From positions 1 through 64,000 of the forward strand of contig NZ_CP007597.1 of the NCBI RefSeq assembly GCF_000661955.1: a stretch of 64,000 nt of DNA. The letters are read 5' to 3'. How positions within the stretch are numbered: position 1 is the first letter of the stretch; each line of letters begins with the position of its first letter. Below the pieces are notes generated by a model that saw only the letters and a list, made by a program, of their open reading frames with translations, had not been told where the DNA came from and made no database searches. This document shows, one piece after another, positions 30,730 to 39,676 of this stretch. Source of the DNA: Stenotrophomonas rhizophila. GTDB taxonomy: Bacteria > Pseudomonadota > Gammaproteobacteria > Xanthomonadales > Xanthomonadaceae. The position numbers were made by a program, and so were the translations under genes.

Positions 30730-32157
30730 ATGAGCCACCGTTTATTGAAGACGACACGCCGGCCGTTGGCGGCCGCCCTGTTCGTTGCATTGATCGCACC
30801 AGGCGTTGCATTCGCCGATACCGCCAAAGAGAAGGCGCTGGAAGCACGCATCGCCGAGCTGGAGCGCCAGGTGCAGATGCTGGTCAATACCAGCCAGCAG
30901 CAACAGACCCAGATCAGCCAAGCCCAGACCGACGTCACCGCGGTGAAGACCGTGCAGGCCCAGCAGCCATTGGCTGCGCAGGTGCCGGCCGGCAAGCAGC
31001 CGATCCAGGTCACCACCATCACGCCGGGCGCCGCGCCGGGTACCACGGTCAAGATCGGTGGCTTCATCAAGGCCGACTTCCTGGCCACCCAGACCGGTGA
31101 TGGCCAGCTGGCCGACGACGCCACCGGCCGCGCGTTGTACCTGCCGGGCCAGACCCCGGTGGCCGGTGCCGGCGGCAGCGGCAAGCGCTCGGACGTGGAC
31201 TACAACGCCCACGCCAAGTTCTCGCGCTTCAACCTGGGCATCGACAACGTCAGCGAAGGCGGCAACAAGGCCGGCGCGTTCTTCGAGATGGATTTCTTCG
31301 GCAACTCGCTGGGCAACCAGACCGCCACCAATACCTACGGCGTGACCCTGCGCCACGCGTACATGTACTGGAACAACTGGCTGGCCGGCCAGACCTGGTC
31401 CAACTTCATGGACGCCGCCTCGCTGCCCGAAGCAGCCGACTTCGTCGGGCCGACCGACGGCGTGCTGTTCGTGCGCCAGGCGCAGATCCGCTACACCCAG
31501 GGCGGCTTCAGCGTTGCGCTGGAAAACCCGGAAACCACTGTGCTGACCGGCACCCGCAACCCGATCACCGGGGCGTGGACGAATGTGGCCAGCAACTCCG
31601 ACCGCGGTGCGCTGCCCGACCTGACCCTGCGTTACGGCTGGAAGGGCGATTGGGGCACCTTCGGCGTAGGCGGCGTTGTGCGCCAGCTGCAGATCGACAA
31701 CCAGACCACCGGCGCCAAGGCCGACAAGATCGGCGGCGGCCTGACCCTGGGCGGCAAGTGGGTGATGGGCAGCAGCGATACGCTGCATTACCAGATCAGT
31801 GGCGGCGAAGGTATCGCCCGTTACGTAGGCCTGGGCGTCACCGCCGATACCGCCTATGACATCGCCCGCGACGAGCTCAACCCGACCGGCGTGCTGGCCG
31901 GCTACGTGGGCTGGCGCCATGCGTTCACCCCGAAGCTGCGCACCAACCTGATCTACGCCCGCAGCGACTACGACAATGACGGCAGCCTGGGCCCGCTGGT
32001 CACCAAGAGCGTGCAGAGCATCCGCGGCAACATCTTCTACACGCCGATGCCCAAGGTCGATATCGGTGCCGAGTACATGTACGGCGTGCGCGAGATCGAG
32101 GACGGGCGCAAGGGTGACATCAACCGCCTGCAGTTCACCACGAAGTACAGCTTCTAA
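30730..32157 (+). CDS. DcaP-family outer membrane porin
   Basis: A 475-residue outer membrane protein. Residues 1-29 are a signal peptide; residues about 30-70 form a coiled coil (KALEARIAELERQVQMLVN) that trimerises; the rest is a beta barrel beginning KIGGFIKADFLA and ending in the aromatic C-terminal strand LQFTTKYSF. The order matches DcaP-type trimeric porins, which take up dicarboxylates and other small anions in Acinetobacter. A GAGAGAGG ribosome-binding site precedes ATG 30730. It is followed at 104 bp by an MHS-family transporter gene, so the pair may form an outer- and inner-membrane uptake route. Confidence 0.82.
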   Translation: MSHRLLKTTRRPLAAALFVALIAPGVAFADTAKEKALEARIAELERQVQMLVNTSQQQQTQISQAQTDVTAVKTVQAQQPLAAQVPAGKQPIQVTTITPGAAPGTTVKIGGFIKADFLATQTGDGQLADDATGRALYLPGQTPVAGAGGSGKRSDVDYNAHAKFSRFNLGIDNVSEGGNKAGAFFEMDFFGNSLGNQTATNTYGVTLRHAYMYWNNWLAGQTWSNFMDAASLPEAADFVGPTDGVLFVRQAQIRYTQGGFSVALENPETTVLTGTRNPITGAWTNVASNSDRGALPDLTLRYGWKGDWGTFGVGGVVRQLQIDNQTTGAKADKIGGGLTLGGKWVMGSSDTLHYQISGGEGIARYVGLGVTADTAYDIARDELNPTGVLAGYVGWRHAFTPKLRTNLIYARSDYDNDGSLGPLVTKSVQSIRGNIFYTPMPKVDIGAEYMYGVREIEDGRKGDINRLQFTTKYSF

Positions 32158-32164
32158 AAAATGT

Positions 32165-32244
32165 GTGCCGACCAACGGTCGGCACCCACACAACTAGAAA
32201 CCACCCGACCAACACTGCGATTGCCGACCAACGGTCGGCACTAC
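32165..32244. repeat. Two SMAG-type palindromes between porin and transporter genes
   Basis: GTGCCGACC-AAC-GGTCGGCAC at 32165-32185 and TGCCGACC-AAC-GGTCGGCA followed by CTAC at 32222-32244. Both lie in the intergenic transcript between the porin and MHS transporter genes and could tune differential expression. Confidence 0.75.
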
Positions 32245-32260
32245 CGAGGGGATGCTTCCC

Positions 32261-33910
32261 ATGTCAACAACACCCGCACCTGCCACGCTTACCCAGGGAC
32301 ACAAGAAGGTCATCTTCGCGTCCAGCCTGGGGACGGTCTTCGAGTGGTACGACTTCTTCCTGTACGGCTCGCTCGCGGCGATCATCGCCAAGCAGTTCTT
32401 CAGTGGCGTCAACGAAACCACAGGCATGATCTTCGCCCTGCTGGCCTTCGCCGCCGGCTTCTTCGTGCGTCCGTTCGGCGCGGCCTTCTTCGGCAGCCTG
32501 GGCGACCGTATCGGCCGCAAGTACACCTTCCTGGTCACGATCCTGATCATGGGCATCTCGACCTTCCTGGTCGGCGTGCTGCCCAACTACGCGTCGATCG
32601 GCTTTGCCGCGCCGGTGATCCTGATCATCCTGCGCCTGGCCCAGGGCCTGGCGATGGGCGGCGAGTACGGTGGCGCGGCCACCTACGTGGCCGAGCATGC
32701 ACCGGCTGACAAGCGTGGCCTGTACACCAGCTTCATCCAGTGCACCGCGACGCTGGGCCTGTTCATGTCGCTGCTGATCATCCTGGCCTGCCGCTACTTC
32801 CTGGGCAACGAAGCCTTCGAAGCCTGGGGCTGGCGCATTCCGTTCCTGGTGTCCATCGTGCTGCTGGGCGTGTCGGTGTGGATCCGCCTGCAGCTGAGCG
32901 AGTCGCCGCTGTTCCAGCAGATGAAGGCCGAAGGCAAGGGCTCCAAGACCCCGTTCCGTGACAGCCTCAAGGGCGGCAACCTCAAGCTGATGCTGCTGGT
33001 GCTGCTGGGTGCCGCGGCCGGCCAGGCCGTGGTGTGGTACGGCGGCCAGTTCTACGCGCTGTTCTTCCTGAGCAGCATGCTCAAGGTCGACGCCACCACC
33101 TCCTACCTGCTGATCGCCGCCGCGCTTGCACTGGGCGTGCCGTTCTTCATCTTCTTCGGCTGGCTGTCCGACCGTATCGGCCGCAAGAAGATCATCCTGG
33201 CCGGCTGCCTGCTGGCCGCCATCACCTACATCCCGATCTTCAAGGGCCTGACCCACTTCGCCAACCCGGCCATCGAAGAAGCCCGCACCAATTCGCCGGC
33301 GCTGGTAGTGGCCGATCCGAACACCTGCTCGTTCCAGTTCGATCCGGTTGGCATGCGCAAGTTCACCAGCTCCTGCGACGTGGCCACCGCCGCGCTGACC
33401 AAGGCAGGCGTGCCGTACGAAGTGAAGCCGGCCGGCGCCGGTTCGCTGGCGATCATCAATGTCGGCAGCGCGAGCGTCACCTCCTACGAGGCCGCCGGCC
33501 TGACCAAGGAAGAGGGCAAGGCCAAGGCCGATGCGTTCGGTGCCGAGCTGAAGACCGCCCTGACCACCGCCGGCTACCCGGCCAAGGCCGACAACGCACG
33601 CGTCAACATTCCCGGCACGATCTTCATGCTGTGGCTGCTGGTGCTGTACGTGACCATGGTCTACGGCCCGATCGCCGCCTACCTGGTCGAGCTGTTCCCG
33701 ACCCGCATCCGCTACACCTCGATGTCGCTGCCGTATCACATCGGCAACGGCTGGTTCGGTGGCTTCCTGCCGGCGATTTCCTTCGCGCTGGTGGCCGGTA
33801 CCGGCAACCTCTACTACGGCCTGTGGTACCCGATCATCATCGCGTTGATGACGGTCGTGGTTGGCGGTCTGTTCCTGAAGGAAACCCGCGGGGTGGACAT
33901 CACCAAGTAA
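32261..33910 (+). CDS. MHS-family MFS transporter with large extra loop
   Basis: Inner-membrane proton symporter of the metabolite:H+ symporter (MHS) family, which covers alpha-ketoglutarate, citrate, proline and shikimate carriers. Recognisable elements are SSLGTVFEWYDFFLYGSL, LGDRIGRKYTF, the RLAQGLAMGGEYGGAATYVAE signature and a repeat WLSDRIGRKK. At 549 residues it is about 100 longer than usual: roughly residues 335-445 form a polar, soluble insert with NTCSFQFDP and SSCDVATAAL, containing two cysteines. The start at 32261 was chosen because GAGGGG (32246-32251) sits at good spacing; ATG 32252 would be too close. The substrate is unknown. Confidence 0.85.
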   Translation: MSTTPAPATLTQGHKKVIFASSLGTVFEWYDFFLYGSLAAIIAKQFFSGVNETTGMIFALLAFAAGFFVRPFGAAFFGSLGDRIGRKYTFLVTILIMGISTFLVGVLPNYASIGFAAPVILIILRLAQGLAMGGEYGGAATYVAEHAPADKRGLYTSFIQCTATLGLFMSLLIILACRYFLGNEAFEAWGWRIPFLVSIVLLGVSVWIRLQLSESPLFQQMKAEGKGSKTPFRDSLKGGNLKLMLLVLLGAAAGQAVVWYGGQFYALFFLSSMLKVDATTSYLLIAAALALGVPFFIFFGWLSDRIGRKKIILAGCLLAAITYIPIFKGLTHFANPAIEEARTNSPALVVADPNTCSFQFDPVGMRKFTSSCDVATAALTKAGVPYEVKPAGAGSLAIINVGSASVTSYEAAGLTKEEGKAKADAFGAELKTALTTAGYPAKADNARVNIPGTIFMLWLLVLYVTMVYGPIAAYLVELFPTRIRYTSMSLPYHIGNGWFGGFLPAISFALVAGTGNLYYGLWYPIIIALMTVVVGGLFLKETRGVDITK

Positions 33911-33935
33911 CGGTGCGCCACACGGCATCACCAAG

Positions 33936-33963
33936 GGGCCGCGATGCAGATCGCGGCCCTTTT
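33936..33963 (+). terminator. Rho-independent terminator after the MHS transporter
   Basis: A perfect 10-bp stem GGGCCGCGAT/ATCGCGGCCC with a GCAG tetraloop, followed by TTTT, starts 25 bp after the stop codon. Confidence 0.9.
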
Positions 33964-33971
33964 CGTTCCCG

Positions 33972-34095
33972 GTAGTGCCGGCCGCTGGCCGGCAACCACG
34001 CACACCCTTCCGAAGGCGACGTACTGCCGGCCGCTGGCCGGCTCCATGCGCTTTCGGAGACACGGGCGAGGTTGCCGGCCAGCGGCCGGCACTAC
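33972..34095. repeat. Three SMAG-type palindromes (GCCGGCC arm type)
   Basis: GTAGTGCCGGCCGCTGGCCG at 33972, GTACTGCCGGCCGCTGGCCG at 34021 and the opposite orientation ending GGCCGGCACTAC at 34072-34095. They keep the GTAG/CTAC ends but have GCCGGCC arms around GCT/AGC. They fill the gap before the aldehyde dehydrogenase gene. Confidence 0.8.
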
Positions 34096-34146
34096 CGGTG
34101 ACTACCGGTGACACGCGCTCACGCAGCGTGCCGCTATAGTCGGCCC

Positions 34147-35562
34147 ATGAGCGATACCCACACCGATCCCGCCGCGCTACCGGCACTCCTGCACACCCTG
34201 CGTATGGCCTGGCAGGCCAACCGACCGTCGCTGGACCAGCGCCGCGACGACCTGCTGCGCCTGCGCGCGGCGTTGAAGGCGCGCCTGCCGCAGATGGCCG
34301 ACGCCATCTCGGCCGACTTCGGCCACCGCTCCACCCACGAATCCATGATCGCCGATGGCATGACCGTGCTCGGCGACATCGACCACCTGCTCAAGCACCT
34401 GCGCCGCTGGGCACGGCCGCGCCGGGTCGGCGTGGGCTGGCGGTTCTGGCCGGCGCGCGCGCAGACCCGCGCGGTGCCGCTGGGCGTGGTCGCGGTGATC
34501 TCGCCGTGGAATTACCCGGTCAACCTGGCCCTGATTCCGCTGGCCACCGCGATTGCCGCGGGCAACCACGTCATCCTCAAGCCCTCCGAACATACGCCGC
34601 GCACCAGCGCGTTCCTGCAGGCGCTGCTGGCCGAGGTGTTCCCGGCCGACCGCGTGGCGGTGGTGCAGGGCGACGGTGCGCTGGCCAGTGCCCTGGCCGG
34701 CTCGCCGCTGGACCACCTGGTGTTCACCGGCTCCACCGCCATCGGCCGCAAGGTGATGGCCGCCGCGGCCCAGCACCTCACTCCGCTGACCCTCGAGCTC
34801 GGCGGCAAGTCACCGGCCATCGTCTGCAGCGACTACCCGCTGGACAAGGCCGCCGCACGCCTGGCCACCGGCAAGTGGTTCAACGCCGGCCAGACCTGCA
34901 TCGCCCCGGACTACGTGCTCATCGATGGCGCCCGCCAGCGCGAGCTGGTGCAGCAGCTGCAGACCCAGGTGCGCACGCGCTACGGTAATTTCAGCGACGC
35001 CACCGACTACACCCGCATCATCCACGAGGGCCAGTACCAGCGTCTGCGCGGCTACCTGGACCAGGCCCGTGCGCGCGGCGTGCCGGTAATCGAGCTGGCC
35101 ACGGTGGATCCCGAACGTGCCGCACGCGAACGCCTGATCGTGCCGACCATCGTGCTCGACCCGCCGGCCGACCTGGACCTGATGCAGGAGGAAATCTTCG
35201 GCCCGATCCTGCCGGTCTGCGCGTATCCCAGCCTGGACGCCGCCCTGGCCGAGGTGCAGGGCCGCGACCGGCCGCTGGCGCTGTACGTCTTCAGCCAGCA
35301 GCGTGACACGGTTGAACGCGTGCTCGGGCAGGTGGTGGCCGGCGGTATCACCGTCAACGACACCCTGCTGCACTTCGCCATCAACGACCTGCCGTTCGGC
35401 GGCGTTGGCCCGAGCGGCATGGGCGCCTACCACGGCCGCGCCGGCTTCGATGGGCTCAGCAAGCAGCTGCCGATCCTGTGGCAGTCGCGCTGGGCCGCGA
35501 GCGACCTGCTCAAACCGCCGTATTCGAAGATCGCCGGGATGCTCAAGGCGCTGGTGCGCTGA
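34147..35562 (+). CDS. Coniferyl-type aldehyde dehydrogenase
   Basis: A 471-residue NAD(P)-dependent aldehyde dehydrogenase. Key elements are the PWNYPVNL cofactor segment, the FTGSTAIGRKVM turn, the general-base glutamate in LTLELGGKSPAIV and the catalytic cysteine in NAGQTCIAPDYVL. The AGQTCIAPDY variant, an acidic N-terminal helix and short length place it with class 3-like and coniferyl aldehyde dehydrogenases (CalB group), which oxidise aromatic or fatty aldehydes. The start at 34147 was chosen over the in-frame 34108, which lies in repeat DNA. No pathway genes are adjacent. Confidence 0.85.
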   Translation: MSDTHTDPAALPALLHTLRMAWQANRPSLDQRRDDLLRLRAALKARLPQMADAISADFGHRSTHESMIADGMTVLGDIDHLLKHLRRWARPRRVGVGWRFWPARAQTRAVPLGVVAVISPWNYPVNLALIPLATAIAAGNHVILKPSEHTPRTSAFLQALLAEVFPADRVAVVQGDGALASALAGSPLDHLVFTGSTAIGRKVMAAAAQHLTPLTLELGGKSPAIVCSDYPLDKAAARLATGKWFNAGQTCIAPDYVLIDGARQRELVQQLQTQVRTRYGNFSDATDYTRIIHEGQYQRLRGYLDQARARGVPVIELATVDPERAARERLIVPTIVLDPPADLDLMQEEIFGPILPVCAYPSLDAALAEVQGRDRPLALYVFSQQRDTVERVLGQVVAGGITVNDTLLHFAINDLPFGGVGPSGMGAYHGRAGFDGLSKQLPILWQSRWAASDLLKPPYSKIAGMLKALVR

Positions 35563-35598
35563 CCCGCAGCCGGTAGCACGGCCGCGGAGCGGACGGGG

Positions 35599-35925
35599 TC
35601 AGCGCGAGGAGCGGCCTTCGTGGAACCACGCGTAGGCGGCCGCCTCCAGATCGCCTTCTTCGGCGATCACCGAACCGTCTTCGTCCAGCACGGTGTAGTG
35701 ACGCTGGTCGCCGCCCAGCGCGGCGCTGCCGTCCAGCCCGAGCAGCAGGGTGTACATGGCATCGGTGGCGAACACATCGAGCACCTCCCGCAACTGCTGT
35801 GCCTGCGTGGGTGACAGCGCCATCGCGGCGATCCGTGCTGCCGATTCCGTGCCCGGGGCCCAGGCGGCGGCCAGCAGCTGTTCTTTCTCGGCGTACCACT
35901 TGGCTACGAAGGCGTCTGCGTCCAT
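35599..35925 (-). CDS. Small conserved-looking hypothetical protein
   Basis: A 108-residue acidic soluble protein, not recognised. It starts MDADAFVAKWYAEKEQLLAA, has a helical middle (SPTQAQQLREVLDVFATDAM) and a C-terminal GDQRHYTVLDEDG...AYAWFHEGRSSR part that looks like a small alpha/beta fold. There is no signal peptide or membrane segment. The start at 35925 is preceded by GGAA; the frame extends upstream through SMAG repeats and was trimmed there. It converges with the aldehyde dehydrogenase gene. Confidence 0.6.
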   Translation of the reverse strand: MDADAFVAKWYAEKEQLLAAAWAPGTESAARIAAMALSPTQAQQLREVLDVFATDAMYTLLLGLDGSAALGGDQRHYTVLDEDGSVIAEEGDLEAAAYAWFHEGRSSR

Positions 35926-36006
35926 GGGGTTTCCGTGCGATCGGGGGCCACAGCGTAGCGTGCGCAACGGCGATGCAGCTGTCCGCGATGCCCGGGTTGC
36001 ACGGGG

Positions 36007-36090
36007 TTGCCGGCCAGCGGCCGGCACTACCGCGCCCACCGAGCAGCGGCCGGCATTGCCCGCGCCCACCGACCACCGGTCGGTGGCTAC
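36007..36090. repeat. SMAG-type palindromes upstream of xthA
   Basis: TTGCCGGCCAGCGGCCGGCA with CTAC (36007-36030) and CCACCGACC-ACC-GGTCGGTGG with CTAC (36066-36090); a degenerate half copy lies between them. The second ends 17 bp before the xthA start. Confidence 0.75.
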
Positions 36091-36107
36091 CCGGTAGAAT
36101 GGCGCGC

Positions 36108-36875
36108 ATGAAAATCGCCTCCTGGAACGTCAATTCGCTCAACGTGCGCCTGCCGCACCTGGAACAATGGCTCACGGCGTTTGCGCCGGACGTGGTCGGT
36201 ATCCAGGAAACCAAGATGGAGGACCACAAGTTCCCCGACGCGGTGCTGGCCGGGCTGGGGTACCGCAGCGTGTTTGCCGGGCAGAAGACCTACAACGGCG
36301 TCGCGCTGCTGTCGCGCGAACCGGCGCAGGACGTGCAGATCGGCATTCCCGGGTTCGAGGATGAGCAGAAGCGCGCCATCGCCGGTACCGTCAACGGCGT
36401 GCGCATCATCAACCTGTACGTGGTCAACGGCCAGGACGTGGGCACCGACAAGTACGCCTACAAGCTGCGCTGGCTGGAAGCGGTGCACGCCTGGGTCGAG
36501 GCCGAGCTGGCCCGCTACCCCGAGCTGGTGGTGATGGGCGACTTCAACATCGCCCCGGACGCGCGGGATGTGAACGACCCGCTGGTCTGGAACGAGAACC
36601 ACATCCTGACCTCCACCGCCGAGCGCGGCGCCCTCAACAAGCTGCTGAAGCTGGGCCTGCACGATGCCTTCCGCCTGCACAGCGAGGAAGAAGGCGTGTT
36701 CAGCTGGTGGGATTACCGCGCGGCCGGTTTCCGCCGCAATCTGGGCCTGCGCATCGACCTGACCCTGGTTTCGGATGCGCTCAAGGCGCGTGCGCTCGCC
36801 TCGGGCATCGACCGCGAACCGCGCACCTGGGACCGCCCCAGCGACCACGCCCCGGCGTGGGTGCAGCTGGGGTAA
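36108..36875 (+). CDS. xthA: Exodeoxyribonuclease III
   Basis: A 255-residue AP endonuclease / 3'-5' exonuclease of the ExoIII family, acting in base excision repair. The catalytic set is complete: MKIASWNVNSLNVRLPHL, GIQETKMED (metal-binding Glu), the NLYVVNGQ region, VMGDFNIAPD (Asp/Asn pair), LRIDLTLVSD and the terminal SDHAPAWVQL with the general-base histidine. The start at 36108 is the family start. A bidirectional terminator follows. Confidence 0.95.
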   Translation: MKIASWNVNSLNVRLPHLEQWLTAFAPDVVGIQETKMEDHKFPDAVLAGLGYRSVFAGQKTYNGVALLSREPAQDVQIGIPGFEDEQKRAIAGTVNGVRIINLYVVNGQDVGTDKYAYKLRWLEAVHAWVEAELARYPELVVMGDFNIAPDARDVNDPLVWNENHILTSTAERGALNKLLKLGLHDAFRLHSEEEGVFSWWDYRAAGFRRNLGLRIDLTLVSDALKARALASGIDREPRTWDRPSDHAPAWVQLG

Positions 36876-36928
36876 TGCCGGCCGCCGGCTGGCCTGCAGG
36901 GTGCGGCACGTGGTGAGGCGCCCCATAC

Positions 36929-36957
36929 AACAAGGCCCGGCAGTGCCGGGCCTTGTT
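36929..36957. terminator. Bidirectional terminator after xthA
   Basis: A near-perfect hairpin AACAAGGCCCGGCA / TGCCGGGCCTTGTT lies 54 bp after the xthA stop and also faces the minus-strand gene at 37004. The T-runs are short (TTGTT). Confidence 0.75.
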
Positions 36958-37003
36958 GCACAATCGGCGTTCGAACCGCCGTGTACCGACCAACGGTCGG
37001 GCG

Positions 37004-37255
37004 TTACCGGACGCTTCGACGCGTAAACAGATTCACGATCGCCAGCAGGATCACCGCGCCGATCAACGAGAACAGGAACGTACGGATCGTGATCGCTTCG
37101 TTGATGCCACCGCCGAACAGCCAACCGGCCAGCAAGGCGCCGATGATGCCAACCACGATGTTGAGGATGATGCCTTGTTGCGCGTCGCGCTTCATGATGA
37201 TGCTGGCAAGCCAGCCCACGATGCCGCCGACGATCAGCCAGATGATGATGCCCAT
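37004..37255 (-). CDS. GlsB/YeaQ/YmgE-family small membrane protein
   Basis: An 83-residue protein with three hydrophobic segments. It starts MGIIIWLIVGGIVGWLASII, followed by the family's Gly-rich middle (ILNIVVGIIGALLAGWLFGG). This transglycosylase-associated/GlsB family is widespread, often stress-induced and of unknown biochemical role. It converges with xthA and is divergent from the phosphopantetheinyl transferase gene. Confidence 0.88.
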   Translation of the reverse strand: MGIIIWLIVGGIVGWLASIIMKRDAQQGIILNIVVGIIGALLAGWLFGGGINEAITIRTFLFSLIGAVILLAIVNLFTRRSVR

Positions 37256-37345
37256 AGCGTTGACTCCCGGTTTGCGTGAACGACCGGGCCAGTTGACGGC
37301 AGCCCCCGTGAAATCACCGTGCAGCCGTCCTCACCGGGTGTGGGC

Positions 37346-37945
37346 ATGACCCTGCCGGCCACCCCCGGCGGTCCGTGGCAGTTCGGCCCGGTCACGGTCT
37401 GGTGCCTGCCGCACGTCAACGGCACCCGGGGCGAGCCGCAGGCGCGGGTGCTGCTGGCCGATCAGCTGGGCGGCACGCCGGACACCCTGCCGCTGCAGCG
37501 CGACGCCCGCGGCCGCCCCGAACTGCACGGCCCGCTGGCGCACATCGGCACCGGCTGGAGCCACAGCCATGGCCTGCTGCTGGTAGCGATGGCCGAACGC
37601 GTCCGGCTGGGCGTGGACCTGGAGCCGCTGCGCCCACGCCCGCGCATGGTGGAAATCATCGAGCGCTTCTTCCACCCGGCCGAGGTTGCCTGGCTGCTGG
37701 GGCTGGACGAGGCCACCCGCAATCCGTGGTTCTTCCGGGTCTGGTGCGCCAAGGAAGCCATCCTCAAGGCGCAGGGGCAGGGCATTTCCTTTGGTCTGCA
37801 CCGCCTGCAGCTGGCCCCGGACGCCGAAGGCCGCCTGCACCTGGCCTGGTGCGACCCGGAGCTGGGCGACGCGGCGCGCTGGCACCTGCACGAATGGCAG
37901 GCGGCGGCGGATTTCCGCGCGGCGCTGGCGTGGCATGTGATGTGA
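37346..37945 (+). CDS. 4'-phosphopantetheinyl transferase (Sfp/AcpT-like)
   Basis: A 199-residue transferase that moves the phosphopantetheine arm of CoA onto a carrier-protein serine. It has [15 protein letters not shown], the Mg-binding [11 protein letters not shown] motif (about residue 91) and the second metal/CoA motif [16 protein letters not shown] (about 130-145). The carrier protein is unknown; no synthase is nearby. The ATG at 37346 was preferred to GTG 37319. A SMAG repeat separates it from rsmG. Confidence 0.85.
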   Translation: MTLPATPGGPWQFGPVTVWCLPHVNGTRGEPQARVLLADQLGGTPDTLPLQRDARGRPELHGPLAHIGTGWSHSHGLLLVAMAERVRLGVDLEPLRPRPRMVEIIERFFHPAEVAWLLGLDEATRNPWFFRVWCAKEAILKAQGQGISFGLHRLQLAPDAEGRLHLAWCDPELGDAARWHLHEWQAAADFRAALAWHVM

Positions 37946-37985
37946 GAGGGGCAGCCCGGCCGACGGTCGGGGTTACGGGCAGAGC

Positions 37986-38008
37986 AGCCGACCAACGGTC
38001 GGCTCTAC
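37986..38008. repeat. SMAG palindrome upstream of rsmG
   Basis: AGCCGACC-AAC-GGTCGGCT followed by CTAC, preceded by a degenerate GCCCGGCCGACGGTCGGG copy at about 37954. It ends 20 bp before the rsmG start. Confidence 0.75.
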
Positions 38009-38028
38009 CGGGGTGCGATAATGGCGGC

Positions 38029-38667
38029 ATGAAAGAACACACTCTCCCTGCCGGCGTGGCCGATGCGCTTGAGCGCGGCCTGGCCGCCATGCAGCTGGAC
38101 GCCGCGCTGGCGCCGCCGCTGCTGACCTACCTGACCCTGCTCGACCGCTGGAACCGCACCTACAACCTCACCGCCATCCGCGACCCGCTGGAGATGGTCA
38201 CCCGCCACCTGCTCGACTCGCTGGCCATGCAGCCCTACCTGGAGGCCGGCACCTTGGCCGACCTGGGCACCGGCCCCGGCCTGCCCGGCATCCCGCTGGC
38301 CATCGCCCGCCCGCAGCTGCAGGTGACCCTGGTCGAAAGCAACGGCAAGAAGGCGCGCTTCATGCGCGAAGCCGTGCGCCAGCTCGGCCTGACCAATGCC
38401 CGCGTGGCCGAATCGCGGGCCGAAGCGCTTGCCGAACCGGGCGCCTACGACCACCTGACCGCCCGCGCCATGGATACCCTGGCCGGCATCATCGCCGTCG
38501 GCGGTCATCTGCTGCGCCCGGGCGGCCGCCTGCTGGCCATGAAAGGCGTGCACCCGCATGACGAAATTGCCCAGCTGCCGGCCGGCTGGACGGTTGAACA
38601 GGTGCTGCCGCTGCACGTGCCCGGCCTGACCGGTGAGCGCCATCTGGTGGTGGTGGCCGGTCCCTGA
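38029..38667 (+). CDS. rsmG: 16S rRNA (guanine(527)-N(7))-methyltransferase
   Basis: A 212-residue SAM-dependent methyltransferase that makes m7G527 in 16S rRNA. It has the family features [17 protein letters not shown], the SAM-binding loop [32 protein letters not shown] and LTARAMDTL. It precedes parA by 211 bp, the arrangement common near replication origins. The frame is open well upstream, but the ATG at 38029 gives the normal N-terminus. Confidence 0.95.
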   Translation: MKEHTLPAGVADALERGLAAMQLDAALAPPLLTYLTLLDRWNRTYNLTAIRDPLEMVTRHLLDSLAMQPYLEAGTLADLGTGPGLPGIPLAIARPQLQVTLVESNGKKARFMREAVRQLGLTNARVAESRAEALAEPGAYDHLTARAMDTLAGIIAVGGHLLRPGGRLLAMKGVHPHDEIAQLPAGWTVEQVLPLHVPGLTGERHLVVVAGP

Positions 38668-38878
38668 CCGGTCCCCGGCGCGCGCCGGCCTGCGGCTGCG
38701 CGCGTGCCCTCATATCGGCGGCAACGCCCGCCACAGCTGCCGCTGCGGTGTCCACCGGGCGCATGCCAGGCGCCCCATCGAGGTCGCGGGCGCCTGTCGG
38801 CGCGCATCTCACAGTGCATGACACGCCCCATATACGCATAATGACCAGTCCCACTCCCTGCCGATGAGGCTCACACGC

Positions 38879-39676
38879 ATGGCCCGCATCATCGCCATCG
38901 CCAACCAGAAAGGTGGCGTCGGCAAGACCACGACCGCCGTCAATCTGGCCGCCTCCCTGGCTGCTGCACCCAAGCGCGTGCTCCTGGTCGACCTGGATTC
39001 CCAAGGCAATGCGACCATGGGCAGCGGCGTGGACAAGCGTGAAGTCGCCGCGTCCACCTGCGACCTGCTGCTGGGCGAAGCCACCGCTGCCGAAGTCCGG
39101 GTCACCACCCCGGAAGGGTTCGACCTGCTCCCGGGCAACATCGACCTGACCGCCGCCGAGATCCAGCTGATGGACCAGGGCGAGCGCGAGCAGCGCCTCA
39201 AGCGCGCCCTGGCCCCGGTCCGTGACGAGTACGACTTCATCCTGATCGACTGCCCGCCGGCGCTGTCGCTGCTGACCCTGAACGCCCTGGCCGCCGCCGA
39301 TTCGGTGATCGTGCCGATGCAGTGCGAGTACTACGCGCTGGAAGGGCTGAGCGCGCTGGTGGAAACCATCGAAGCGCTGCGCGCCAACCTCAATCCCAGC
39401 CTGGAGATCGAGGGCGTGCTGCGCACCATGTTCGACGTGCGCAACAACCTGGCCAACGCGGTGTCGGCCGAGCTCACCGAACACTTCGGCGACCGCGTGT
39501 TCCGCACCATCGTGCCGCGCAACGTGCGCCTGGCCGAAGCACCCAGCCACGGGCAGAGCATCGTCGGTTACGACCGCGCCTCGCGGGGCGGCGTTGCCTA
39601 CCTCGGCCTGGCCGGCGAGATCATCCGCCGCCACCAACAACGCAACACGGCCGATAAAGCCCTGGAGACCGCCTGA
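38879..39676 (+). CDS. parA: Chromosome-partitioning ATPase ParA (Soj)
   Basis: A 265-residue Walker-type ATPase that moves ParB-bound origins. It has the deviant Walker A motif NQKGGVGKTTTAVNLA, Walker A' LLVDLDSQGNAT and Walker B FILIDCPPALSLLT. Start at 38879 is preceded by GAGG at good spacing; an upstream ATG (38864) adds five residues and lacks such a site. It overlaps parB by 1 nt. Confidence 0.95.
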   Translation: MARIIAIANQKGGVGKTTTAVNLAASLAAAPKRVLLVDLDSQGNATMGSGVDKREVAASTCDLLLGEATAAEVRVTTPEGFDLLPGNIDLTAAEIQLMDQGEREQRLKRALAPVRDEYDFILIDCPPALSLLTLNALAAADSVIVPMQCEYYALEGLSALVETIEALRANLNPSLEIEGVLRTMFDVRNNLANAVSAELTEHFGDRVFRTIVPRNVRLAEAPSHGQSIVGYDRASRGGVAYLGLAGEIIRRHQQRNTADKALETA

